Shown: positions 7,500-16,646 of the stretch, piece after piece
Numbering within the stretch: position 1 is the first letter of the stretch
Layout: each line of letters opens with the position of its first letter
Assembly (NCBI RefSeq): GCF_000442275.2
Contig: NZ_KE557314.1
Span: forward strand, 339,084-403,083
Origin: Litoreibacter arenae DSM 19593
GTDB lineage: Bacteria; Pseudomonadota; Alphaproteobacteria; Rhodobacterales; Rhodobacteraceae
Direction of reading: 5' to 3'
Length of the DNA stretch: 64,000 nucleotides
Notes under the pieces: generated by a model
What the model was told of the DNA's origin: nothing
Database searches by the model: none
Seen by the model: only the letters and a program-made list of their open reading frames with translations
Position numbers and translations under genes: made by a program

Positions 7500-8104
7500 G
7501 TCAACGCAAACCCGCAGAGAACCGCCGGATAGAAATTCTGACAGCAACCCTTGATTTGGCCTTCAAGATCGGGCCGGATCACGTCACAACCGGTATGGTC
7601 GCGCACCAGCTTGGCCTGACACAACCAGCAATTTATAAACACTTCCCCAAAAAGGAATTCATATGGCAGGCCATCGGCACAGCACTTATCGCACGCATCC
7701 ACGAGAATATTGATCGGTCCAACGCGGCAAGTACCAACCCGATGGGTGTGGTGCGTTGTCTGATCCTAGGGCACCTGAATTTCATCATGGAAACGCCAGC
7801 GCTGCCCGAAATCATGGTCACCCGTGATCCGTCGGGCAATCTGGCAACAACACGCCGCGGCATCCAAGGGGCCATGAACGCACTGCGTGCCTGTCTGAAG
7901 CAACATCTTGAAAGCGCAATCAGCGCTGGAGACCTGCGGGAAGACCTGCACGCCGAGGATGCTGTGATGTTGTTGATTGGGGTCATTCAAAGTCTGGCCC
8001 TAAGGTTGATTGTGACACGCGATCCGGCACATCTGGTGCAGGATGGTGAACGGTTGCTCGACCTGCAATTGATGCTTCTTGCGAGCGAAGGAAATACAAC
8101 ATGA
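7496..8104 (+). CDS. TetR/AcrR family transcriptional regulator
   Basis: This 202-residue protein has an N-terminal helix-turn-helix of TetR type (VAHQLGLTQPAIYKHFPKK, about residues 38-56) followed by an all-helical ligand-binding and dimer domain. The ATG at 7496 overlaps the previous stop by ATGA. A longer reading upstream in the same frame would run through the preceding membrane-protein gene and is rejected. It overlaps the efflux adaptor gene, also by ATGA. It is likely the local repressor of the RND pump, with the dyad at 7054-7071 as candidate operator. Confidence 0.88.
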   Translation: MSQRKPAENRRIEILTATLDLAFKIGPDHVTTGMVAHQLGLTQPAIYKHFPKKEFIWQAIGTALIARIHENIDRSNAASTNPMGVVRCLILGHLNFIMETPALPEIMVTRDPSGNLATTRRGIQGAMNALRACLKQHLESAISAGDLREDLHAEDAVMLLIGVIQSLALRLIVTRDPAHLVQDGERLLDLQLMLLASEGNTT

Positions 8105-9458
8105 AAACCGGTTTCAAACTGGCCCTGATCACCCTGCCGATTGCCGCAATCGGTGCTGCGGTCCTTGGTTATGTCCTTGTGAACAGCCCGCCGCCTGAAC
8201 GTATCGAGCTTGCGGAACGGGCCAGCGCGGTACGCGTGATGACCGCTGAGCGCCTTTTGGTTACGCCCTCGATAACGGGCTTTGGCGTTGTTACGCCAGA
8301 ACGGGCGTTTGAAGCGGTCGCAGAAGTTGGCGGGCGCATCGAGTATGTCAATCCGGCGTTGCGTGATGGTCAGATCTTGCCGGCAGGTTCTGTGCTGCTT
8401 CGCCTGTCACCGGCCGATTTCAATCTTGCCATTGCACAAGCGCAAGCCAACATTCGCGCAGCACAAGCCCGCCTTGCCGAACTGGATGTGTCCGAGCAAA
8501 ACCAACGCCTTGCGCTTGCGATCGAACAGGACGTGCTAGCGGTGAAATCATCGGATCTTGAACGTGCCGAGGCGCTGTTCTCTGCCGGAACAATGGCGCA
8601 GGGCACCCGCGATGCAGCGCGAGCAGCGCATTTGGCGCAACGCCAAAAGGTTCAGGGGATCGAAGGAACTCTTGCCCTGCTCCCGACCCAACGTGCCGCA
8701 CAAGCCGAACAGATCGCTGTCTATAAAACCAGCCTTTCCACGGCGCGCCTAAACCTTGAGCGCAGCGAACTGACCTTGCCGTTTGCCGCACGAGTTGCGA
8801 CCCATTCTGTCGAAGTCGGCCAGTATCTGCGCGCGGGACAAGTGGGTGCAACGCTTGACGGGGTGGATCGGGCCGAAGTGAAGGTGCAGGTTTCGATGGA
8901 CAGCTTCAATGGGCTGATCCGGTCTGATGAGAGCCGAATGCCCGCCCTTTCAACCGATCCCGCCGAGCTCAGCACAATCTTGCGAAGTCTGGGTTTGACA
9001 GCACAGGTGCGGTTGCGTCTGGGCGATGAGGTCGTGTCATGGCCTGCCACTGTCGACCGGCTCAGCGATGAGATCGACCAGCGGACCGGGACGGTCGGCG
9101 TGGTCGCTATAGTTGAAGGAGCCTACGATCAGGTGGGCGGTGGTAACCGCCCCCCCTGACCAAGGGTATGTTCGTCGAGGTCAGGTTAAGTGCGCCCCCG
9201 ATAGAGGGTATTGTGTTGCCACGCAGCGCCCTGCGTGACAGACAGGTCTTCACCGCCGATGCTGACAACCGATTGCGGATTGTTGCGGCGAGCCCCCAAC
9301 TGACGCAGGGCGAAATTGCGCTTTTCAACGAGGGGATTGCCGAAGGCACCCGTATTGTTCTCGCACCACCAAGCCCCGTTATCGAAGGCCAGCTTTTGGA
9401 TTTGCACCCTGATGATGGCTTGATGGCACGGCTTCTGCCCGGGAATGATGCACAATGA
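8101..9458 (+). pseudogene. RND efflux periplasmic adaptor, frameshifted at a C7 run
   Basis: The first reading frame (8101-9159) has an N-terminal membrane anchor, a lipoyl-like beta domain and a long coiled-coil hairpin rich in Ala/Gln/Glu, typical of membrane fusion proteins of RND pumps. It stops after GGNRPP. The missing end continues in the +2-shifted frame (LTKGMFVEVRLS, to 9458), including the beta-barrel and the LPRSALRD segment. One extra C in the run 9150-9156 would join the halves into a protein of about 452 residues. This is either a recent inactivating slip, a phase-variable tract, or a sequence error. The end overlaps the pump gene by ATGA, so the operon layout is intact. The pump would be expected to need this adaptor. 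Confidence 0.85.
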
Positions 9459-12400
9459 TCCGTTACTTTGCGGCGCATCCGACTATCGCCAACCTCTTAA
9501 TGATCTTGTTTCTTGCGGCGGGTCTGTTCGTTAGCCCAACGCTCCTGCGGGAGACCTTTCCACGCGCAGAACTCAGCGAGGTCGAAATAAGCGTTTCCTA
9601 TCCGGGTGCCCGTCCTGAGGAAGTTGAAACCGCAGTTTGTGAACGGATCGAAAATGCGCTCGCCGCTGTGACAAGCATCGACCGCCACGCCTGCGAAGCG
9701 CGCGAAAATATTGGGTTGGCCACGGTGAAAATGCGCGAAGGCGATGAATTCCAGACCTTCGTCAACGATGTGAAAACCGAAATTGACGCGATTTCCGATT
9801 TTCCCGACCGTGCGGAACCGGCCACGGTCAGGCCACTGGGACGCACGGATTTTGTGGCCTCCATTGCGGTCACTGGGCCGCAAACGCGCACCGACTTGAG
9901 CGATTATGCCGAACAGATCCGCACACGGATGCTGCGCTGGGGTGGCATACTCAAGGTTGATATCCGCGGATTTTCCACCCGTGAATTCCAAATTGATTTG
10001 CGCCCGGGCGCCTTACAGCAATTTGGTGTTTCCGTTGCCGATATTGCGCGCATCATCGAGGCCGCAAGCCTTGATCTGCCTGCGGGCAACATCGAAGCCT
10101 CCACTGAAACCATGCTGGTGCGTATGGCCGAGGAACGCCAGGATACAGCGAGCCTTGCAGCATTGGTTGTGCGCTCATCCGAACTAGGCGGGCAAGTGCG
10201 ACTGGGCGATCTCGCCGATATTTCCGAAGGCTTCGCCCTGGAAGACGACATAATCCTCTTTGACGGCCAGCCCGCTGCGATCCTCGACATCACTAAAACC
10301 CGCGCAGAAGACAGCCTTCGCACTTTGGATGCGCTGAAGGCATTTCTTGACGCCGAACGTGCGCAGGCCCCGCCGGGTGTGACGCTGGAAATCACCGCCG
10401 ACGGTGTATCTGTCGTGCGCGACCGGCTGACGCTTGTGGTCGTGAACGGATTGCAGGGCTTGGCGCTGCTATTCGTCGTTTTGTGGCTGTTCTTCGGGTT
10501 CAGGTTCTCGTTCTGGGTGGCGATGGGCCTGCCCGTGTCGTTCATGGGCGGTGTCGCCCTCATGGGTCTGATCGGTTATTCGTTGAACCTGATGACTACG
10601 TTGGGCCTGCTGATCGTCATCGGCCTGCTGATGGACGATGCCATCGTGATCGCTGAAAACATCGCCCGTCTGCGGCAACAAGGGCGCAGCGCGCTGGACG
10701 CCGCCGTTGAAGGTGCCGCGCAGGTCTTCCCGAACGTGCTGGCCTCGTTCGGGACAACGGCGATGATCTTTGGCTCGCTCGCCTTTCTGTCTGGCGATCT
10801 CGGGGCTGTTTTGCGGGTTGTGCCCGTGGTGATGCTGTTCGTGCTGATGGTGTCGCTGGTCGAGGCCTTCCTGATCCTACCGCACCACCTGATCCACAGC
10901 CTTGAAGTGGCAGATCATGAATCCGGCATTCGCGCGCGTGTCGAAAGCGCTGTGAACTGGGCCCGCGAACGGGTTGTCGGGCCGCTTGCCGATCTGGCGA
11001 TCCGCTGGCGCTACGGCGTGGCGGGCCTCAACATTGCGGTACTGCTGATTTCGGCCAGCATGCTGGCGGGCGGATATCTGAAATTCACGGCCTTCCCGGA
11101 GCTGAATGGCGATACGATTGTCGCGCGGGTCTTGCTGCCTCAGGGAACCCCGCTTGCACGCACAGACCAGATCATTGATGACCTCGAAGCTGGACTGGAG
11201 ACGGTCAACGCGACCCTCTCCCCCCTCCAACCGAAAGGCCACGCGCTCATCCGTCACGTTACAGTTTTTCATGGGGTCAACAGGGATGCATTCGAAACAG
11301 GCCCCCATGTGGCCACCATAAGCGTGGACCTTCTGCCTTCGGCCGAACGTGTCAGCACGCCCGATGAAATCATGGAACTGTGGCGCAACACCGTTGGCCC
11401 CGTGCCCGACGTCATCAGCCTGAAATTCGCCGAAAGCACAATCGGCCCCGCAGGAATCGCGATTGATTTACGTCTGAAGGGCGATGACCTTGTCGCACTC
11501 AAGGCGGCGTCGGTCGAGTTGCAGGATTGGCTATGGCAGTATCAGGGCGTGACCTCGATCCTTGATGATCTGCGCCCGGGCAAACGCGAGCTGCGCGTGA
11601 CGTTAACAGATGCCGCCGGGCCAATGGGGATCAGTGCGGCGATGGTCGCCGACCAGTTGCGCGCGGCCTACATCGGGACCACGATCAGCGAAATGCAGAT
11701 CAACGGCAACCTCGTCGAACTCACCGCGCAGTTCGGTCTTGCGGATCGCAGCAGCCGCGATGTGTTCGAGGATTCCATTATCACACGCACCGATGGAAGC
11801 TATGTGCCGCTGAACATCGTGGCCGATGTCGAAATCGGACAAGGATATAGCCGGATCAATCATGAAAACGGCGTGCGCACTGTGACAGTTCAGGGCGCAA
11901 TAGATACGCGCACCGCCAACGCCAATGCGATTGTCGGCGATACGATGGCACGGCTTGTGCCCAATCTGCTGGAGCGTCACCCGACGGTGGAGCTTGATGT
12001 CGAAGGTCAGAACGCCGAGGCCGGAAAAACCCAACAATCCATGCTTAAGGGCTTCGTGATAGGGTTGTTGGGCGTGTTTCTTCTGCTCAGTTTTTTGTTC
12101 CGGTCCTACATCGAGCCCATCGTGGTGATGCTGGTGATTCCGCTATCTCTACCGGGGGCGATATTCGGCCATATGGCGATGGGTCTGGATTTCTCGATGC
12201 CCAGCATGTTGGGTTTCGTCGCTCTCGCAGGGGTCGTCGTGAACAACTCTATCCTTCTGGTCGATTTCATTAAACATGAACACGGTGGCGCGGGGAACGT
12301 GTCGCAGGCCGCAGCCCGGGCCGCACGGGTACGTTTCAGAGCAATCTTCCTGACGACGGCAACAACAACTGCGGGGCTGTTACCGATCCTGACCGAAACC

Positions 12401-12544
12401 AGCTTGCAAGCACAGATCCTGATCCCGTTGGTCGCCAGCCTCGTCTTCGGACTCTTGAACGCCAGCCTAGTGGTCTTGTTCGTTCTGCCCGCAGTGTATG
12501 CGATTCTCAATAACCTACGTTTAAGCACTTTGGCCAAAGCCTAA
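9455..12544 (+). CDS. RND-family efflux transporter, inner-membrane pump
   Basis: This 1029-residue protein is full length for the AcrB/MexB/HAE1 group. It has an N-terminal helix (residues about 9-28), two large periplasmic loops and twelve predicted membrane helices. The proton-relay signature GLLMDDAIVIAEN with two adjacent Asp is visible in the fourth helix region, and the VVVNNSILLVDF segment lies near the C-terminus. It exports small molecules in exchange for protons through a tripartite complex. The adaptor is the preceding frameshifted gene; no outer-membrane channel gene is in the window, so one encoded elsewhere would be needed. Expression is probably governed by the upstream TetR gene. 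Confidence 0.92.
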   Translation: MIRYFAAHPTIANLLMILFLAAGLFVSPTLLRETFPRAELSEVEISVSYPGARPEEVETAVCERIENALAAVTSIDRHACEARENIGLATVKMREGDEFQTFVNDVKTEIDAISDFPDRAEPATVRPLGRTDFVASIAVTGPQTRTDLSDYAEQIRTRMLRWGGILKVDIRGFSTREFQIDLRPGALQQFGVSVADIARIIEAASLDLPAGNIEASTETMLVRMAEERQDTASLAALVVRSSELGGQVRLGDLADISEGFALEDDIILFDGQPAAILDITKTRAEDSLRTLDALKAFLDAERAQAPPGVTLEITADGVSVVRDRLTLVVVNGLQGLALLFVVLWLFFGFRFSFWVAMGLPVSFMGGVALMGLIGYSLNLMTTLGLLIVIGLLMDDAIVIAENIARLRQQGRSALDAAVEGAAQVFPNVLASFGTTAMIFGSLAFLSGDLGAVLRVVPVVMLFVLMVSLVEAFLILPHHLIHSLEVADHESGIRARVESAVNWARERVVGPLADLAIRWRYGVAGLNIAVLLISASMLAGGYLKFTAFPELNGDTIVARVLLPQGTPLARTDQIIDDLEAGLETVNATLSPLQPKGHALIRHVTVFHGVNRDAFETGPHVATISVDLLPSAERVSTPDEIMELWRNTVGPVPDVISLKFAESTIGPAGIAIDLRLKGDDLVALKAASVELQDWLWQYQGVTSILDDLRPGKRELRVTLTDAAGPMGISAAMVADQLRAAYIGTTISEMQINGNLVELTAQFGLADRSSRDVFEDSIITRTDGSYVPLNIVADVEIGQGYSRINHENGVRTVTVQGAIDTRTANANAIVGDTMARLVPNLLERHPTVELDVEGQNAEAGKTQQSMLKGFVIGLLGVFLLLSFLFRSYIEPIVVMLVIPLSLPGAIFGHMAMGLDFSMPSMLGFVALAGVVVNNSILLVDFIKHEHGGAGNVSQAAARAARVRFRAIFLTTATTTAGLLPILTETSLQAQILIPLVASLVFGLLNASLVVLFVLPAVYAILNNLRLSTLAKA

Positions 12545-13148
12545 CACCCGGACGGTCTGCATGAACACGTCTTTGGGAATGCGATGCGCGTGCTGGAATC
12601 GCACCGGAGGACAGCTTTGTCTGCGCTCGGCTTCTTTGAAGCTACGCACAGAGAAAGCGCGTTCTGATATTTCTTAGTTGTGAACCCTCGGAATCGCCGG
12701 TCTGTGATAGGTGCTGCAGTGCCGAATGGTTGGTCCGGCAGGCGCGAACATTTTCTCCATGAGCAAAACCTGCACCTATATAAGTCTGCTTTGTGTGAGC
12801 TCATCGGCGCTTCGATTTTGCGCTCGCAGCGAAAGTCAGGTCTGGTGAATGCTGCGCTGCAACAATCGGCTGCAAAATGAAGGTCCGGCCAAGGCCGCCT
12901 AGCATGGGCGGCGCAGATCCCGAATTCGAGATGCTGCGCCGCTTACGAGGTCCGCGGAGAGTCCCATTTTAACAAATGCTGCGCGATGTTCGGACGACAA
13001 TGATTGCCGGGTTCAAACTTCCGGGCGAACAAGGCGGTGTCTCTGGCGCTCCGGGAGCACCCTCGTCACCTGTTCGAGATGGGCGTTAACTGGGGCATAA
13101 CGCGGGGCTCAGGGAAAGCGCCCGGTATCCGTCTATCGCGCAGAGGAG
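12545..13148. other. Gene-poor stretch beside the left attachment site
   Basis: This 604-base region between the pump gene and the tRNA-Gln-derived repeat has no supported gene. Short frames on both strands show no domain. In the ancestral chromosome this sequence would have lain directly downstream of tRNA-Gln. Confidence 0.45.
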
Positions 13149-13168
13149 GTTGGCTGGGATGGTAGGAT
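13149..13168 (+). repeat. Left attachment repeat (truncated tRNA-Gln 3' end)
   Basis: The 20 bases here are identical to 18548-18567 at the intact tRNA-Gln, in the same orientation. After base 13168 the tRNA match ends. Confidence 0.8.
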
Positions 13169-13343
13169 ACCTTGCGTCGCCTTGTTCCCGATAGCTTTTC
13201 CCCACGAAAAAAGGGGATTGGGGCCTTCCTTGGGGCATTTCGGGGCGACGGAGGGGGCTTTCGTGAGGAGCGCAGCGACGAGGGGGTGCGACGGGTGCAG
13301 TTGGTGACGTCTCGGACTGCTCGTTCACACCGCTACCCGAGGG

Positions 13344-13531
13344 ACGACTGTGGACGCCGAACACCCGCTGAGGCCCCTGAGGACGACTGCGTACCCTCCG
13401 GAAGCCGCTGCGAGCAGCGGTGAACGACTGAGGACACCCAAGGCCCCGGGACCTCCGTGTAAGTCGCGGTCGGCGGTGAACGACCGTGTACGTCGTGGAG
13501 TCCAGCTCCTCTGTGCACGGCGGCGGACGAC
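13344..13531 (+). repeat. Iteron-like ACGAC repeats in a non-coding tract
   Basis: The stretch 13169-13614 has no supported gene. It holds five ACGAC cores at about 13344, 13383, 13424, 13480 and 13527, most preceded by GG or GA and followed by CTG or CCG. Spacing is 39-56 bases. Two of them share the longer block GCGGTGAACGAC. These could be integrase arm sites or a replication origin for the primase-helicase; that is inference. The reverse strand is open here but reads as a low-complexity Arg/Pro/Ser protein without a domain. Confidence 0.35.
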
Positions 13532-13614
13532 CGGGAGCTACTGTGGGCGGCGCTTCTCCGGGGGCAATGCTAGCTCGATTAAAGTTCACGTCCCCCCTTA
13601 CTTGGCCAACTTCC

Positions 13615-13643
13615 TTGACATCAGCTTTGCATTCGAACATCTT
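13615..13643 (+). promoter_or_regulatory. Candidate sigma-70 promoter for the VPLPA-CTERM gene
   Basis: A perfect -35 hexamer TTGACA (13615-13620) is followed after 17 bases by a weak -10 CATCTT (13638-13643). It lies 84 bases before the ATG at 13727. Confidence 0.4.
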
Positions 13644-13726
13644 TGTTTTCGAAGCGAGTTGTTGGACTGGTCGATTACTTTTGATCATTCTTTGGTAGTT
13701 AGTAGAGTCAGTAGTCGGGGTTAGTT

Positions 13727-15499
13727 ATGAGTAGGTTCGTTTTTGGGACGGTTGCAGTTGCTGCGATCCTGTCGTCGGGAACATCTGTAACAGCAGCTGT
13801 AACTGCTGCCGGGGGTGTTGAAGGAATTTTCCCGTATGATATTGAGACGAACACCAATGCTGGTTCTTAGAACATTTTTGTTGGTCGGCTGCAAATCATA
13901 GGTGGCCAAGTTTTCCCAAGGAACGGCGAACTGACTGTTGATGCTACTGGCGCTGATACTGAAGTTACGACTTCAGGCACTATCAATATTGGAGCAACAA
14001 TCGACGCCACCGGCGTTTTGAACGTTGTCGGAGACGGTTCGGCCCGTTGCGCAACCGTAAGGTCAAGCAATACTTTGATAGTCGGCTCTCAACCGAACTT
14101 AAACCGGACCCCGACAAATGGAACCGGCCAGATATTCGTCTCAAATGGCGGTGCAATAATACTTGAACAGGATCCTGCGAACCCGACTAGCTCAACCATC
14201 ATTACAGCGGCTGGGCATAACGACGTAAATGGACTCGAGAATTTTGAAGCTGAGATTGTTGTAACTGGAGAGAATAGTGAGATTGTGGCTGACTTCGTTT
14301 CCGTCGGAGCGCCTGTAAATGGTGCGACTGGACAAATACAGGTCCTAGATGGCGCCTCATTGACTGCAGCGATCACTCGCGACTTTGGCGGTGGGCTGAG
14401 AAATACCGGTAGCGTTCAACTCGGAGAGGGTTCTGAGCTTATTGTTGACGGCGCGAACTCCTCAGTGGACACTAATCGTCTCGTAGCTGGTTTTGGTCCT
14501 AATACTCGCGACCAAACATCAAACCCCGGGAATGCGGCAACTCAAGTGACTGTTTCCAACGGCGGCAGAATTACTGCGGGTTCAGATAATCAGGGAGCTT
14601 TAGTTGGGTATGGCAGCCGCGCTAACATGTTAGTGACAGGCACCGGGTCTCAGTTTGTTGTCACGGCTTTGCCATCTGATGATACCGATCCCGCCAACCT
14701 TGGCGATGAAGGCGATCTGATCGTTGGACTGACCACCCCGCTCTATGTCCCGGCAACTGATTCCTACCAATTCATCGAAGGGGCGGGAAGCCTTACTGTC
14801 ACGGATAACGCCACTGTAACTGTCGCCGATGACGTCCGTATTGGCGACACTGACACCTATTTCAGAGGCATTATTGAAGATTTCTATCCAGGTATTTCGG
14901 TCCCCTCATCCTCTGGAATGGTTGAGGTAAGTAATGGTGGTCAACTGACGGCCACTCGCGTCATAGTTGGGGAAAACGGCACACTTGGTGGTGATGGCGG
15001 CACTATTAATGCGGATGTCGTTCTGGACGGAGGTACCGTTGCTCCGGGGATGTCTCCAGGAGTTCTTGACATTTTTGGCGACTTCACGATTCTTGGTGGT
15101 GCGTTGGATATTGAGATATCAGGTTCTCTACTTGGCCAGTACGATATTCTTAACATCTCGGGCGATCTGTTCGCGAACAACCCATTCGACATCAATATTT
15201 CTTTCTTAGACGGATTTATGCCGTCAGAAGGCGATGCCTTTGATTTCTTGAATGTGACTGGTGAAACAAGTAGTTTGACAGCGCTTTTTGAGAACTCCTT
15301 GATTGGGTTCAATATATTTGGCTTTTCTGATGAGTTTTCGCTAGGGTTCGATCTAGCCGACGGACGGTTCAGTGCCACTGCGTTTTCTGAACCAGTGAAC
15401 CCGTCACCGGTTCCGGTCCCAGCTTCGCTGCCTATACTGATTGCTGGTCTTTCTGGACTGGGTATCTTGCGGCGCTATCGTCGCAAACAATCAATCTGA
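13727..15499 (+). pseudogene. VPLPA-CTERM surface protein interrupted by an amber codon
   Basis: The ATG at 13727 opens a signal peptide (MSRFVFGTVAVAAILSSG, to about residue 23). The frame then meets TAG at 13868-13870 (codon 48) and continues open to 15499, about 590 codons in all. The body is rich in Gly/Asp/Asn/Thr with repeated VSNGG and VTDNA-like units, as in autotransporter-type beta-helix passengers. The C-terminus VPVPASLPILIAGLSGLG plus RRYRRK is a VPLPA-CTERM sorting tail, an exosortase/PEP-CTERM-like signal common in Rhodobacterales. Codon use is visibly AT-richer than in core genes. An internal start at 14018 would lack the signal peptide. It is probably a recent pseudogene; readthrough as Gln (CAG to TAG) cannot be excluded. 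Confidence 0.75.
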
Positions 15500-15734
15500 T
15501 TGCCTGCGCTCGCCCATACAGCCTGAGTACGGGCAAGGCTATCTTCGGACTTGCAAATTCGTCATTCGATATTTTTTTTGGGCACCGTTGGCTTGGTGGT
15601 CTCCTATGCTGTTCTCTATGACGAGTCTGTACTTGGAATCTGGTAGTCAGTCGCTGCCAGTAATGTTTTCGCGCTATTCAAACAGTATTGCGCTCACGAC
15701 TTAGGCCTGCCTCGGATCTCGAGCGCCTCTTTGT

Positions 15735-15783
15735 AAAAAAGCAAAGTGCCCCCCCGGCAGTTCCCTGAGGAACCGCCGAGGGC
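15735..15783 (-). terminator. Rho-independent terminator of the integrase remnant
   Basis: On the minus strand a GC-rich stem (CGGCGGTTCC / GGAACTGCCG with one mismatch, loop TCAG) is followed by a short spacer and a T run (GCTTTTTTAC). It lies just after the integrase stop at 15788. Confidence 0.65.
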
Positions 15784-15787
15784 GTTG

Positions 15788-16227
15788 TTATTGCGGCACC
15801 TGCCGCTTCACCACGTAGTCGGCCAACCACTGCCAGTAGCGGTCCGCCCCCCGGAACCCCTGAGCTCTCGCCGCTAGGTCTTCTGCCCGCTACCGGGACA
15901 GCCCACCCTCGAACTGGCAGATCGCAGCCCGCTCCTCGAAGGCATCGATATCGGGGATCAGCACGGCAGGCGTATCTGATTGATGATACCACGCTTCTGT
16001 TCGTCCGAGATACCTGCCGAGTAGATCGAGTAGGTCAGCTGGTTCTCCGACCGCGCCGACTGGTGGCCAACGAGGCTTGCGGTGAAGTGCTCCGGAACCC
16101 CGGTCCGCTCGCACTGGGTGATGAACCACTTCCGGGTGCTGTGGAAGACAAACCCCGGCCTCTGAAGCCCCAGCTTCTCCCGAAGGCGGGTGAAGGCCCC
16201 GAAGAGCCTCCAGAAGGCCTCGACCAC
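15788..16227 (-). pseudogene. Tyrosine recombinase (integrase) C-terminal remnant
   Basis: Reading leftward, the first frame has FHSTRKWFIT (H-x2-R), LVGHQS and YSIYSAG. These are the Arg-His-Tyr end of a tyrosine-recombinase catalytic domain. It breaks after GIINQIRLP and continues in another frame as VLIPDIDAFEERAAI. It then meets an in-frame TAG at 15890-15892 and carries on as RAEDLAARAQGFRGADRYWQ to the true stop at 15788. The N-terminal half is absent; the fragment begins directly after the HNH gene. It is therefore truncated, frameshifted and amber-interrupted. It was presumably the integrase of this element. Confidence 0.78.
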
Positions 16228-16449
16228 GGGTTAGAGGTAATCGTAGTCCACCCCATTCGCCCAGTAGTCCCAGTCGTCACGCTTGTTATCGGCCTTGGAC
16301 CCGACCACGAGGTGCGCGGGGTTCACGCAGAGCCGGTTATGGCACCGATGCCGGATCACCTCGTCACCCCCGATAACGGCCCTCAGGAAGACGCAATAAA
16401 CGAAGCGATATGCGGGCAATTGATGACCCCGGAAACGGGTCTTTCGGGG
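16192..16449 (-). repeat. Inverted copy B of a 258-bp HNH-containing repeat
   Basis: Its reverse complement is nearly identical to 18190-18447. The repeat covers the HNH catalytic part and the first about 38 bases of the integrase remnant. Confidence 0.8.
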
Positions 16450-16569
16450 GGGTATTTCGGTCAAACAGTAAAATTCATCTAAGTCGTTGATAATAAAAAT
16501 AATATAGAGTATCGGCTTCCAGGGCACTATAAAGCAGATAACTGCTAACGTGACGCCGATCATTTCCAC
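16231..16569 (-). CDS. HNH endonuclease, copy B (N-terminus probably replaced)
   Basis: The C-terminal 76 residues match the HNH gene at 18040 almost exactly, including HRCHNRLCVNPAHL, the zinc-finger-like HNH core of phage homing endonucleases. The first about 36 residues are hydrophobic and unrelated to the other copy (VICFIVPWKPILYIIFI). This suggests that the repeat edge landed in foreign sequence and the original N-terminus was lost. It may be non-functional. It lies head-on to the integrase remnant and shares its 3' flank with copy A. Confidence 0.6.
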   Translation of the reverse strand: MEMIGVTLAVICFIVPWKPILYIIFIINDLDEFYCLTEIPPRKTRFRGHQLPAYRFVYCVFLRAVIGGDEVIRHRCHNRLCVNPAHLVVGSKADNKRDDWDYWANGVDYDYL

Positions 16570-16646
16570 TCACTTTTGCCCCCAATATTAACCTGTCTGC
16601 AGGGGGCATCGAGGGCAATAGATCCGCGCGATAATAGTGGAGCCTA

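Noticed and set aside
13086..13688. 200-residue minus-strand frame in the island
   Set aside because: It crosses the attachment repeat and is Arg/Pro/Ser-rich with no domain; the tract is better explained as non-coding with repeats.
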